A stretch of 64,000 nt of DNA from the NCBI GenBank assembly GCA_039822105.1, contig JBCBMW010000008.1, forward strand, positions 85,481-149,480, written 5' to 3'. Origin of the DNA: Parvularcula sp039822105 (lineage in GTDB: Bacteria; Pseudomonadota; Alphaproteobacteria; Caulobacterales; Parvularculaceae). The notes below the pieces were generated by a model. It saw only the letters and a program-made list of their open reading frames with translations, was not told where the DNA came from and did no database searches. Every line of letters starts with the position of its first letter. Position 1 is the stretch's first letter. Made by a program: the position numbers and the translations under genes. Shown here piece by piece: positions 37,477 through 46,413 of the stretch.

Positions 37477-37938
37477 TTACTCGAAGATCGCGGCAACGAT
37501 GTCTTCCAGATGCCGCTGGTCCACCTCGTCAAACGTCCCCGCATCAGGGTTATCGATATCGAGGACGGCGATCAGCTCGCCTGATCTATTCTGTACAGGG
37601 ACGACAATCTCGCTGACAGAGCGGCTGTCGCACGCGATGTGGCCCTCGAACTCGTGCACGTCCTCGACCACATGGGTTGTGAGGGTCGCCGCAGCTGCGC
37701 CGCAGACACCTTTGCCGAACGGGATGCGGAGACAGCCGAGCGTGCCCTGATAAGGCCCAACGACGAGCTCTTGAGGCTTATCGGGATCGACGATGTAGAA
37801 GCCAGTCCAGATGTTTGCAGGAAAAGCCTGCGCCAAGAGGCAAGAGACCGTGGCCATGCGCGCGGTCACATTGGGCTCCCCATCGAGAACCGCCGCGATC
37901 TCTTTTGCCGTCTGCTGATAAATTTCGTCCTTGGTCAT
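37477..37938 (-). CDS. free methionine-(R)-sulfoxide reductase (GAF domain)
   Basis: A 153-residue single GAF domain of the fRMsr (MsrC) type. Three conserved cysteines lie at the expected places: C69 (LGCLRI), C79 (GVCGAA) and C103 (HIACDS). It reduces free, not protein-bound, methionine-R-sulfoxide, so it helps in oxidative stress. It overlaps the upstream FAH-family gene by 4 bases and lies 12 bases before rlmJ, so the three are probably cotranscribed. Confidence 0.94.
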   Translation of the reverse strand: MTKDEIYQQTAKEIAAVLDGEPNVTARMATVSCLLAQAFPANIWTGFYIVDPDKPQELVVGPYQGTLGCLRIPFGKGVCGAAAATLTTHVVEDVHEFEGHIACDSRSVSEIVVPVQNRSGELIAVLDIDNPDAGTFDEVDQRHLEDIVAAIFE

Positions 37939-38603
37939 TCGGTCAGACCGAACCGAAGCGGCGGAAGGTCAGCGACGGTGACTTCGACCTGATCGCCGCG
38001 ATGGAGCGCACCAACACCTGACGGCGTACCGGTGAAGATGAGGTCGCCCGCCTTGAGTTCGAAATAGAGCGAGAGCTTCGCGATCATCTCCGGGATCGAC
38101 CACACCATCTGGGACAGGTCACCGTCCTGGCGCAATTCTCCGTTAACGGAGAGCCGAACTGGCCCGGCATCCATGATCTGGCCCTCACGCTCCTCAATCG
38201 GGCCAATCATCGCGCCATTGTCGAGGGCTTTCGCAAGGTCCCAGGGCGCGCGCCTCTCTCTCGCCACGGCTTGGAGATCCCGCCGCGTGAGGTCACAGCC
38301 GCAAGCGTAGCCGTAGATGAGGCCCGGCACGTCGCTCGGCGACAGCTTCACACCGCCCGCCTGGAGCGCCACGACCAACTCCCCTTCATAATGCAAGTCC
38401 TCTGTGGCCAGAGGAAAGGGAATGCTCGTTTCGGCGCAAGCCGCATCAGCGGGCTTGGTGAAAAAGACGGGGTCAGTCGCCTTTGGGTCACCGCCCATCT
38501 CGGCCACGTGATCGGCATAGTTCTTACCGATGCAAAGGATGCGGCGGACAGGAAAGGCTTCGCCCTTTGTGGTGGGCAGGGTCGGGACAGGAATGGTGAA
38601 CAT
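37935..38603 (-). CDS. FAH-family hydrolase/isomerase (fumarylpyruvate-hydrolase-like)
   Basis: About 222 residues, a second fumarylacetoacetate-hydrolase-fold enzyme. Visible motifs are RRILCIGKNYADHVAEMG, the metal ligands in HYEGELVVAL, DLTRRDLQ and FTGTPSGVGAL. The short form without an N-terminal extension is typical of fumarylpyruvate or acylpyruvate hydrolases and oxaloacetate tautomerases, so it is distinct from the fucose-cluster paralogue. ATG 38603 is preferred to a GTG two codons upstream. Coupled by a 4-base overlap to the Met-sulfoxide reductase gene. Confidence 0.88.
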   Translation of the reverse strand: MFTIPVPTLPTTKGEAFPVRRILCIGKNYADHVAEMGGDPKATDPVFFTKPADAACAETSIPFPLATEDLHYEGELVVALQAGGVKLSPSDVPGLIYGYACGCDLTRRDLQAVARERRAPWDLAKALDNGAMIGPIEEREGQIMDAGPVRLSVNGELRQDGDLSQMVWSIPEMIAKLSLYFELKAGDLIFTGTPSGVGALHRGDQVEVTVADLPPLRFGLTE

Positions 38604-38612
38604 GCTCACCGG

Positions 38613-39626
38613 CTACACGATCTCGACAAACGAGGCGACCCCAGCCGCAATCAGCGCGAGCGTGTACGTCGTGCCGTAAACGAAGCTGACAAACACCGTC
38701 GCCACGATCGACTTCCGCCAGCTGCGTTTGAACGCACCGCGCAGTCCCATCAGATAATAGAAAGGCACGCCCAAGAAAAACGCGCTCGCGCCCGCCTCTG
38801 GCGGCAAAAACCTACTGGTCCACAAGGACAAGGTCATCACCAAAAACGCAAAGGCGTGGGTCTGAATCGATAGCAGCAGATGGTCATAGATCAGCGCATC
38901 TTTGCCGCGGACGAAAATCGTTCCGAGCAGCGCCATGAACGGAATGAAGAGGATCATCAAACGCGGAATCCATCCGTTCAGCGCATTGTTAAAGGCCGCC
39001 GGGTTTTGCGCTGTGCCAAGCACAGCATTGGTCAAACGCTGTCCACTGATCTTACTGCCATAGACCTCGAGCTCTGACTCGGCGAGCCGCTGCTCAAACC
39101 AAGCGATCTGTTCGTCGGTATACGAGACATCTTGGGCCTTCATCAGAAAGCCGCCATAGAATTCGATCTGAGGCGCACCGTCAGCCGCCTCCAACTCGCT
39201 GAACACCTCGGCCGCAGCATCGATCTCTGAAAGTTCAGGGTCGATTTCGATAGCCGCCGCACCAGGGATCTCATCCTGGACAATGGCCTGGAGCACGAGG
39301 AGATGGCGGTCGGTCAGCCATAGCGTCGTGAAGAACATGAAACTGACGACGAGAAAGTACCGTATCGGCGGCGTAAACGGTGACCGGCGACCATCGGCAT
39401 ACTGGCGAACATGGCTGCCAGGCTTGGTCAATGTCTGCCGCGCCGTTCGGACAAAGCGGCCGTCAAGGGCCGCCGTGTCCGCCACGGTTTCTGCGGCGAG
39501 GCGAACGATCGACCGGCGGCAGTCATCGTTCTTCTGACCGCAATTGTAGCAGTAAGGGCCCACGATCCGGGTGCCGCAGGCCAGACAGGCGATGGAGCCG
39601 TCTCGCATCATCGTGTTGCTGGCCAT
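38613..39626 (-). CDS. DUF3667-type zinc-ribbon membrane protein
   Basis: About 337 residues. A zinc ribbon at the N-terminus (CLACGTRIVGPYCYNCGQ: C-x2-C...C-x2-C) is followed by the DUF3667 segment with its first membrane helix (RYFLVVSFMFFTTLWL), a long loop (about residues 110-215) and a C-terminal bundle of about four helices. Function unknown. The exact start is uncertain (ATG 39626, or 39611/39608), as no strong ribosome site is seen. It ends 9 bases before the FAH-family gene, so it may lead that operon. Confidence 0.85.
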   Translation of the reverse strand: MASNTMMRDGSIACLACGTRIVGPYCYNCGQKNDDCRRSIVRLAAETVADTAALDGRFVRTARQTLTKPGSHVRQYADGRRSPFTPPIRYFLVVSFMFFTTLWLTDRHLLVLQAIVQDEIPGAAAIEIDPELSEIDAAAEVFSELEAADGAPQIEFYGGFLMKAQDVSYTDEQIAWFEQRLAESELEVYGSKISGQRLTNAVLGTAQNPAAFNNALNGWIPRLMILFIPFMALLGTIFVRGKDALIYDHLLLSIQTHAFAFLVMTLSLWTSRFLPPEAGASAFFLGVPFYYLMGLRGAFKRSWRKSIVATVFVSFVYGTTYTLALIAAGVASFVEIV

Positions 39627-39710
39627 AGGCCCGAACCCGTTCCCCAACTCACACAAAGAAGTATGCGCCGGTTTGCGGCGCAACGCTAGAACCGTCTGAA
39701 ATCGGCCTCT

Positions 39711-41045
39711 TTAGCCCAGAACGTCCTGGGTGGCCTGGGCGAAGATGGCGAGACCTTCGTCCACTAGGGCGTCGGGGGTGACGAGTGGCACGTGGGTCCG
39801 GATCACCTGGGCCTTTCGACCGGCTGTTAGGGTGATGAGGCCGAGCTCCCGCGCGCGTTTTTGGATTGCGGCAGCCGCTTCGCCATTGGGTTTCGACGGA
39901 TCACCGTCTTGCACCATCTCAACGGCAGCCATCGCGCCAACCCGGCGGACGTCGCCAAAGGTCCCCTTGCCCACACCCTGGGCGAGTTCGTTCCAAGCAG
40001 CCTCAACCTTGGCGCCAATCTCCTCAGCGCGTTGGATCAGGCCCTCTTCCTCGATCACATCGAGAACGGCGAGCGCCGCGGCGCAGGCCACCGGGTTGCC
40101 GCCATAGGTCGAGCCCATGCCGCCAGGCGCGATCTTGTCGAAGAGCTCGGCCTTACCGACCACAGCCGAGAGCGGGAAACCGCCCGCGATGGACTTCGCG
40201 CAAATGAGGAAGTCAGGCTCGATCCCGGCATGCTCAATCGCGAACATTTTGCCGGTCCGCGCAAAGCCGGTTTGCACTTCATCAGCGATGAAAAGAATGC
40301 CGTGCTCGTCGCAAAGTTGGCGCAGGCCTTTCAAGAACTCGACCGGCGCAGGGATGAACCCGCCCTCGCCCTGCACAGGCTCGATCACGATGCCCGCCAC
40401 GTTGTCCGGTGAGACCGATGTCTCAAGGATATGGCGCAGGCAATTGAGCGCGCCTTGCGCTGACACGCCCTTATATTCGTTCGGATACGGAGCGTGATAG
40501 ACATCCGACGGGAGAGGTCCAAAACCGATCTTGTACGGAACAGCTTTGCCGGTCAGCGCTGTGGCCAGCAGTGTCCGTCCGTGGAACGCGCCCTCGAACG
40601 AGATGAGGCCAGGACGGCCCGTGATCCGCCGCGCGAACTTACACACCTGCTCTGTCGCTTCAGAGCCCGTGTTCATGAACATGGTCTTGTAGGTGCTGCC
40701 CCCGGTTTGACCGGAGACTTGTCCGACCAGCGCGTTCAGCCGCTCAGCGAGCTCCACATAAGGTTCGTACTGCGCAACGCCGAAACAGGTGTGCACGACC
40801 TTATCGATCTGCGCCTTTGCGGCTTCCATCACCTTTGGGTGGTTGTGGCCGACATTAAGGACGCCGATCCCGGCGATGAAATCGATGTACCGTTTGCCCT
40901 CAACATCCCAGAGCTCAGCGCCCTGCGCCTTAGCCGCATAGATGCCCGACTTCGACGGAAGACCCATGGGGCAGGCCTGGTCACGGCGCGCCACCCAAAG
41001 GTCATTGGTGGGGTACTCGTTAGCGCCAGCTTGTCCGTCTGCCAT
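39711..41045 (-). CDS. gabT: 4-aminobutyrate aminotransferase (class III)
   Basis: About 444 residues, a PLP class III aminotransferase. The N-terminal ARRDQACPMG segment, FHGRTLLATALTG, IVIEPVQGEGGF, FIADEVQTGFARTG and the PLP lysine in LICAKSIAGGFPLSAVVG all match GabT. It transfers the amino group of GABA (or 5-aminovalerate) to 2-oxoglutarate, giving succinate semialdehyde. AGGAGG before ATG 41045 fixes the start. Succinate-semialdehyde dehydrogenase is not adjacent. Substrate range within the class III group is not certain. Confidence 0.9.
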   Translation of the reverse strand: MADGQAGANEYPTNDLWVARRDQACPMGLPSKSGIYAAKAQGAELWDVEGKRYIDFIAGIGVLNVGHNHPKVMEAAKAQIDKVVHTCFGVAQYEPYVELAERLNALVGQVSGQTGGSTYKTMFMNTGSEATEQVCKFARRITGRPGLISFEGAFHGRTLLATALTGKAVPYKIGFGPLPSDVYHAPYPNEYKGVSAQGALNCLRHILETSVSPDNVAGIVIEPVQGEGGFIPAPVEFLKGLRQLCDEHGILFIADEVQTGFARTGKMFAIEHAGIEPDFLICAKSIAGGFPLSAVVGKAELFDKIAPGGMGSTYGGNPVACAAALAVLDVIEEEGLIQRAEEIGAKVEAAWNELAQGVGKGTFGDVRRVGAMAAVEMVQDGDPSKPNGEAAAAIQKRARELGLITLTAGRKAQVIRTHVPLVTPDALVDEGLAIFAQATQDVLG

Positions 41046-41081
41046 GGTGGGCCTCCTCTGCTCAGAAAGCCCCCCTCTGCT

Positions 41082-41130
41082 CCCGTTGGAACGGGGGTTC
41101 AAGGGGCGGAACCGCTGGGCATGCCCCTTG
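41082..41130. terminator. tandem hairpins between siderophore receptor and gabT
   Basis: CCCGTT-GG-AACGGG (41082-41095) and CAAGGGGC...GCCCCTTG (41100-41130, 15-base loop) stand 5 bases beyond the receptor stop codon. They lack a clear T-run on the minus strand, so the termination role is probable only. Confidence 0.45.
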
Positions 41131-41135
41131 TTTGA

Positions 41136-43256
41136 TCAGAATCTGCCGCTGACCGTGAACCGCGCGTTGAGCGGTGCGCCGACCGTCGCCTGGTGCGTGC
41201 TGTGGGCGTTCGGGAAATAGGTCGTGTCGGTCAGGTTCTCGATGTTCACCTGAAGCCGCAGCTGATCGGAAATGTCGTAGTAGGCCGCCGCGTCAACCCG
41301 GGTATAGCCCGGCAGCACTGGCCGCACCCCGTTGACTGGCCCGTTGGTGATGAAGCTCTCGTCTTGATAGGTCAGACCGATGCCGAGGCCAAAGTCTGGC
41401 GTGACCTGGAAGGCGTTCCATAGCGAGAACATGTTCTCCGGCAGCTCGCGGCGACGGAGCCTCTCGCCGTCGTCGTTCGGCGTTTGGTCACCTTCGAGAT
41501 AGCTGTAGCCTGCTGTCACCGACCACCAATCCGCCAGCTGACCTTGCAACTGGAGCTCGAAGCCCTGGATATCGGACTCAAACCGATCAAAGTTCTCAGC
41601 GTTCGCGTCGGAGACCTCGAGGGTTTCTTGCTCGATCTCAAAGACTGCGGCTGTTGCGCTCAAAAGCTCGGTGATATCCCATTTGATGCCGGCCTCGAGG
41701 TTTGTGAACGAGTCTGGCTCAAGCCGATCATTGTCGCCATTGATGTTGGCGAACTGCTCACCACTCCGTGGCAGGAACGATTCACTGTAGCTCGTGTAGA
41801 AAGAGATGTTCTCCATCGGTTTGAAAACGAGACCAAGGCGAGGTGACCATTCACTATCGATCCGATCACGACGCTCAAGCGAGTCGGGGTCGCGATTGAA
41901 TACGCTGATCTCAAAGTTATCGTACCGTACACCAATCACCAGATCGAGCATGTCAGAAATCTCGATCTCATCCTGGATGTAGAAGGAGAAGACTTCGACG
42001 TCAGCTTCGGTGTCATCGTTCAGATCAGTCGAAAGATCCACGACCGTGGCATTGCCATTGGCTGCCACACCGACACCGCCGCGCAGGTCGAGCGGGCGCT
42101 GGATGGTGAAGAACTCCACATCGTCTTGCGAGTCTGACCACACTGGATTGAAGCGATCATTGTCATTGGACGTATCGATATACTCAACGCCGGTGACAAT
42201 CGTGTGATGGATCTTCGCCGTGTCAAACTCACCGATGAGATCAGCTGACAGGATCAGGTTTTGACGATCGGTCGTATCGACATAGCCATCGAGACCCACC
42301 GTGGTCGGATCATTAGTCTCGTTATAGCTCGCAGCGTAAAAGTTCTGATAGAACTTGTCATAGTCGCCATAGAACGCGCTGAACCGGCCTTTGAGGCTGT
42401 CGGCAAACTGGTGCTGCAGCGTCGCGCGGTAAAGATGCGCCTCAAGCTGGTTATCGTTGAGTTCCGGATCACCGAAGACAATTTCATCGAAGGCTTCGAC
42501 TGGGCGACCGTCCGCCCCGGTCACGATTCCGCGGTCAATAAACCGTTCGTGGTCGACATATTCGTAGGAGACATCGAGTGTTGTATCGGGGCTGAGCTTG
42601 AACTTCGCCGTCGGATTGACCCCAATCCGCTCGCCGTCGAAGAAATCACGGTGATTGTCGAGGGTCTCGTACATCGCATTGATGCGGAACGCGGAGCTAT
42701 CGCCGGCGTCGATGTTGCTATCAATTTGCACAGCATACGCACCAAACGTATCAACAGACGCTTGATAGCCGGTGAACTGCTCACCGATCTCCGCCTTTTT
42801 GGTCACACGGTTCAAGATACCGCCCGTGCCGCCGCGACCAAAGAAGAGCGCGTTCGGACCACGCAGGATCTCCACCTGCTCCAGGTTATAGAGTGGGCGA
42901 TAATACTGAACGTCATCCCGCACACCATCGATGAAGAAGTCCGCTGTCGAGCGCACACCGCGGAAGACGATCGCGTCCCGGTGCCCCTCGCCCTGCGACG
43001 TGTTCACACCGGGCGTGTATTCGATCAGATCACTGATGCTGTTAAAGCCGCGCAGCGCGATCTCGTCTGCTGTGATGATGGAAAGACTGGCCGGTACATC
43101 AAGGATGGGTGTCGGCGTTTTCAGGGCGTTCACTTGATCATTATACAGATACTGTCCTGGCACCACGATGACATCAGCAGCAGCGCTTGCCGCAAGCGGC
43201 TCAACGGCACTCGCCGACAGAGCGATCGCGCTAGCGGACAGGAAAACAGACAACAT
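41136..43256 (-). CDS. TonB-dependent siderophore receptor
   Basis: A 706-residue outer-membrane receptor with signal peptide (ending AASAAA), plug domain (LDVPASLSIITADEI; VEILRGPNALFFGRGGTGGILNRVTK) and a 22-stranded barrel ending in FTVSGRF. The RGPNA and GGxxNRVTK patterns and the length are those of siderophore receptors of the Fiu/FhuE type, for catecholate or hydroxamate ferric complexes. A Fur-box-like site 45 bases upstream fits iron repression. No siderophore synthesis or ABC uptake genes are nearby, so it may take up foreign siderophores. Confidence 0.93.
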   Translation of the reverse strand: MLSVFLSASAIALSASAVEPLAASAAADVIVVPGQYLYNDQVNALKTPTPILDVPASLSIITADEIALRGFNSISDLIEYTPGVNTSQGEGHRDAIVFRGVRSTADFFIDGVRDDVQYYRPLYNLEQVEILRGPNALFFGRGGTGGILNRVTKKAEIGEQFTGYQASVDTFGAYAVQIDSNIDAGDSSAFRINAMYETLDNHRDFFDGERIGVNPTAKFKLSPDTTLDVSYEYVDHERFIDRGIVTGADGRPVEAFDEIVFGDPELNDNQLEAHLYRATLQHQFADSLKGRFSAFYGDYDKFYQNFYAASYNETNDPTTVGLDGYVDTTDRQNLILSADLIGEFDTAKIHHTIVTGVEYIDTSNDNDRFNPVWSDSQDDVEFFTIQRPLDLRGGVGVAANGNATVVDLSTDLNDDTEADVEVFSFYIQDEIEISDMLDLVIGVRYDNFEISVFNRDPDSLERRDRIDSEWSPRLGLVFKPMENISFYTSYSESFLPRSGEQFANINGDNDRLEPDSFTNLEAGIKWDITELLSATAAVFEIEQETLEVSDANAENFDRFESDIQGFELQLQGQLADWWSVTAGYSYLEGDQTPNDDGERLRRRELPENMFSLWNAFQVTPDFGLGIGLTYQDESFITNGPVNGVRPVLPGYTRVDAAAYYDISDQLRLQVNIENLTDTTYFPNAHSTHQATVGAPLNARFTVSGRF

Positions 43257-43300
43257 GGTGAAGGCCTAACAGTATAACGAAGGTGGCCTTCTGTTCATAT

Positions 43301-43315
43301 TGAGAATGAGTGTCA
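43301..43315. promoter_or_regulatory. Fur-box-like site upstream of the siderophore receptor
   Basis: TGAGAAT-G-AGTGTCA matches the 7-1-7 Fur consensus (TGATAAT-N-ATTATCA) at 11 of 14 arm positions. It lies in the promoter region of the receptor and 32 bases before the divergent thioesterase gene. Confidence 0.65.
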
Positions 43316-43346
43316 ACTGAAATGAGAACGGCTCGCAGTTGCATTT

Positions 43347-43862
43347 ATGTCTCAACTTGCGAGGCGCGTGGCAGAGATGGCACAGGTGCCCCGCGCAGCC
43401 AACCACGGACCACTTGTGATGACGACGCCCGATCCCCGCTTCCTTGGCGCCCAAAGCTTTGAGACGGCGGTGCTCTCGACCCGCCATGCCGAGGCCGCGG
43501 ACATCGACGATCTCGGGCATGTGAACAACGCGGTCTATGTCCGCTGGGTGCAGGATGCAGCGGTCGCCCACTGGTTCGCGGTGGCGCCTCAAGAGGTGCA
43601 CGAGGCTCAAATCTGGGTCTGCAGCCGGCATGAGATCGACTACACCGATCAGGTGTTCGAGGGCGAAGAGGTCGAGGTCCGCACCTGGCTTGGCGCGCGT
43701 GCCGGAGCACGTTTTGCCAGGCACACCGATATCCGGAAGCCAGGGGCCAAGCGACCAGCGATCACGGCCGTCACCCAATGGGTGCTTCTTGACCGCGCCA
43801 GCGGCCGCCCCCGCCGCGTCGACAATGCAACCTTGGAGCTCTTTGGCCTCAAAGAGCTCTAG
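43347..43862 (+). CDS. 4HBT-type acyl-CoA thioesterase
   Basis: A 171-residue hotdog-fold protein. The catalytic segment HAEAADIDDLGHVNNAVYVRW has the Asp and following Asn/Tyr pattern of 4-hydroxybenzoyl-CoA/YbgC-type thioesterases. It would hydrolyse an acyl-CoA thioester; the acyl group is unknown. The start is unclear: ATG 43347, 43377 or 43419 (MTTPDPRFLG), none with a strong ribosome site, and the conserved fold begins near residue 35. It is divergent from the siderophore receptor. Confidence 0.85.
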   Translation: MSQLARRVAEMAQVPRAANHGPLVMTTPDPRFLGAQSFETAVLSTRHAEAADIDDLGHVNNAVYVRWVQDAAVAHWFAVAPQEVHEAQIWVCSRHEIDYTDQVFEGEEVEVRTWLGARAGARFARHTDIRKPGAKRPAITAVTQWVLLDRASGRPRRVDNATLELFGLKEL

Positions 43863-44077
43863 CCAGCCGCAAAGTGCGAGACTTGCGTGATGCATTCTGC
43901 ATGATGGCGCGTCCGAACGCGTGCCTCGAAACGATGGCTCACATCGAGGCGGCATCTATTCTCCATTTTTATCAGATGCTTACGGGCGAATTTCCGGCGG
44001 CCTGAGGCCGATGCCGGTCGGGGCGCGCCGTTTGCGTTGGATGGTTCAAACAACGCATCCGATGGGGACCACGCTCG

Positions 44078-44842
44078 ATGAGACATCTGCTCGCCACCAT
44101 GGCCACGACGGCTTCGCTCGGCTCGCTTGCGCACGCCGCCAGCATCGAATTGAAGGCCACGGTGCGGGATTTTCTCGACACCCATCCCGATATGGAGCGC
44201 ACGGTCGGCAATGACCGCAACATGGTCGAAACGACGCTCGGCGCCGACGGCAATCCGATCTATGCTGGCGGGCCAGGCGGCACGGCCACCACCTCAGGTC
44301 AGGCGTCCTTCGATCAATGGTACACGGATGTCCTGGGCGTGAACCAGTCGATGGATATCATCCTTGAGCTGCAAGACAACGACAATGACGGTGTCTTCAC
44401 TTACTCCAACAGCAGCTTCTTCCCGATCGACAACCAACTTATGGGCAATCAGGGCCGTCCGCATAACTACCATTTTACCATGGAGCTCGAAACAGCCTTC
44501 ACCTATCAGGGTGGCGAGACCTTCACGTTTCGAGGTGACGACGATGTCTGGGTCTATATCAACAACGAGCGGGTGATCGACCTCGGCGGCGTGCACGGAG
44601 CACAAACCGCGAGCGTCGACCTCGATATGCTCGGCCTAACCGCTGGCCACGACTATCCTTTCAAGCTCTTCTTCGCTGAGCGGCACACGACGCAATCGAA
44701 CTTCCGGATCGATACGTCGATGCTGTTGCAAGCGACCAACCCAGTCCCTCTGCCGTCGGCAGCGGCGCTCTTCCTGCCAGCCCTCTTAGGCAGCGCTTGG
44801 GCGTCGCGCCGACGGTCCTCACAATCTAAAGGCGATGTGTAG
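44078..44842 (+). CDS. fibro-slime-domain VPLPA-CTERM exported protein
   Basis: A 254-residue secreted protein: signal peptide (LATMATTASLGSLAHA), fibro-slime domain with DFLDTHPDME, FTFRGDDDVWVYINNERV and the Cys-poor PA14-like core, then the sorting tail VPLPSAAALFLPALLGSAWASRRR. Fibro-slime domains occur in extracellular adhesive or sugar-binding proteins. The tail is an excellent VPLPA-CTERM signal. Monocistronic in appearance, followed by a convergent sigma-factor gene after only 9 bases. Confidence 0.9.
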   Translation: MRHLLATMATTASLGSLAHAASIELKATVRDFLDTHPDMERTVGNDRNMVETTLGADGNPIYAGGPGGTATTSGQASFDQWYTDVLGVNQSMDIILELQDNDNDGVFTYSNSSFFPIDNQLMGNQGRPHNYHFTMELETAFTYQGGETFTFRGDDDVWVYINNERVIDLGGVHGAQTASVDLDMLGLTAGHDYPFKLFFAERHTTQSNFRIDTSMLLQATNPVPLPSAAALFLPALLGSAWASRRRSSQSKGDV

Positions 44843-44851
44843 CGCGCGTCG

Positions 44852-45667
44852 TCACTTACGCGCTGGCTCGGCAAGATTCGCGGCGAAATCCTTCGGACTA
44901 AGAAGCGGACCCACGGCACGCTGGTTGATCATTACACCGAGGAATTGCTCCGTACCCTTTGTCTGCTCCAGCACGTCGGCATATGACGGGGCACCTCGCG
45001 TGGCAAAGGCGTAGGCCGAACGATCAACTTGCCCCGACCGTTCGGCCTGCGCCAACCGCTTGGGGCAGCTGCAAGGTGCGTCTGGGTTGACGACCCCGCA
45101 ATTGCGGCACGTCGCCAGAACCACCCTTTCCCGCGCCGTAGAAAGACAGTCGCGATAAGAGCTGAGGCTCACACCCATAATCTCCGCCGCCTCGCGGTCG
45201 TCTGTTTCCAGAACATCTCCGAGCACATAGGCAAGCCTATGGAGTCGATCGAGGCATAGAAGAAGCGCCATGGAACAGACGATCCTCAACTCACTAAGGG
45301 CAAGGGCATCCTCCGGACCCGCCACATTGTCGTCGTCAAGCGCCGCCAGCAAACGGTCTTCGAAGACCTCGAACGTGATGCCCTGCTCTCTCGCCAACCC
45401 GGACGGGGCGGAGAGGAGATACGCGCTGGCGACCGCCAGTACCCAGATGATAAAGGGACGATCACTGCTGAACGTGGAGAGCTCGCCCACGATGCGGACC
45501 AGGATCGCCTCGGTCGCCATCAACGCTTCGCCTGGGTCGACCAACATGCGCACAGCGAGGTGGTGCACCGGATCCTGGATGGCGCGCACCAGCTCTTCGA
45601 GCGCAGGCCGATCCCCAGCCTGCGCTCGCTTGACCAAGCAGTCGAGCACCGAGCGCGTCAGATCCAC
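44852..45667 (-). CDS. ECF-like sigma factor with C-terminal cysteine cluster
   Basis: A 271-residue protein. The N-terminal half resembles sigma-70 region 2 (ALEELVRAIQDPVHHLAVRML, with PFIIWVLAVASAYLL); region 4 is seen at LAYVLGDVLETDDREAAEIMGVSLSSYRDCL. After it comes a tail with the cysteine pattern C-x2-C-x8-C-x-C (CRNCGVVNPDAPCSC), which may bind zinc or sense redox state, and a further ~60 residues of unknown use. Such extended ECF-like factors exist but this group is not well described to me. GTG 45667 is preceded by GGGAGGG. No anti-sigma gene is adjacent. Confidence 0.78.
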   Translation of the reverse strand: MDLTRSVLDCLVKRAQAGDRPALEELVRAIQDPVHHLAVRMLVDPGEALMATEAILVRIVGELSTFSSDRPFIIWVLAVASAYLLSAPSGLAREQGITFEVFEDRLLAALDDDNVAGPEDALALSELRIVCSMALLLCLDRLHRLAYVLGDVLETDDREAAEIMGVSLSSYRDCLSTARERVVLATCRNCGVVNPDAPCSCPKRLAQAERSGQVDRSAYAFATRGAPSYADVLEQTKGTEQFLGVMINQRAVGPLLSPKDFAANLAEPARK

Positions 45668-45744
45668 GATGTCCCTCCCAGCGCGTTACGTTTGCATAAG
45701 ACGTCCAAGCGACGTCGGTCTTTCCTGATGGGCTCAACCCACCC

Positions 45745-46341
45745 CTAAGCCATCAGCACAGGCACCATGCTCAGCACCAAGAGCGCGGCCATCGCTTGGT
45801 TAAAAATCCGGGCCCGCCGCTCGGTTGAGAGCAGCCGTTTGATCTGGGTCCCGACGGCGAGCCACATGGTGAAGTTCGGAATACCGACGGCCAGGAACCC
45901 AGCCGCCAGCAAGAGCACTGACCCCAGGCTGGTCGTATCAAGATAGACCGTCAGCGCGGTGACAATCATCGCCCAGGCCTTGGGGTTTACGAGCTGAAAG
46001 AGCGCCCCCTCCACAAAGGTCATGGGACGCGCCGTCCCCGTCTCACCACCGACCTGCGGCTTGGCGGTGGCGATCTTCCACGTGAGGTAGACGAGGTAAG
46101 CGGTGCTTGCGACTTTGATCACAACGATCAGGCTCGGAAAGGCCTCGAACACCCGCATGAGACCAAGGCCCACCGCGAGGTTCATCAGTATAAAGCCGGA
46201 CAAGATGCCCGCCACCAGCTTGACGGACGGCTTGATCCCCCATTGCGTCCCTGACGTCATGACCAAAAAGTTGTTCGGCCCAGGCGTCACGGTACTGACA
46301 AAGACGAAAGCAGCGGCGGCGAATAAATCAGTGAGCGTCAT
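45745..46341 (-). CDS. LysE/RhtB-family amino-acid exporter
   Basis: About 198 residues with six predicted membrane helices. The N-terminal TPGPNNFLVMTSG motif is diagnostic of the LysE family, which exports amino acids such as lysine, threonine or homoserine. ATG 46341 is more likely than a TTG seven codons upstream. It is divergent from an Lrp/AsnC-type regulator gene (46414), a common pairing in which the regulator senses the amino acid and induces the exporter. The substrate is not determinable. Confidence 0.9.
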   Translation of the reverse strand: MTLTDLFAAAAFVFVSTVTPGPNNFLVMTSGTQWGIKPSVKLVAGILSGFILMNLAVGLGLMRVFEAFPSLIVVIKVASTAYLVYLTWKIATAKPQVGGETGTARPMTFVEGALFQLVNPKAWAMIVTALTVYLDTTSLGSVLLLAAGFLAVGIPNFTMWLAVGTQIKRLLSTERRARIFNQAMAALLVLSMVPVLMA

Positions 46342-46413
46342 GGAGAAGAAATAGCTGGTCAAATGCGCGATTTCTTCGCAAAATTGTGTCGCGATGCATA
46401 AAGATCAGGAAAA

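Noticed and set aside
42261..43277. A 338-codon plus-strand frame
   Set aside because: Antisense to the siderophore receptor; no recognisable domain or ribosome site.
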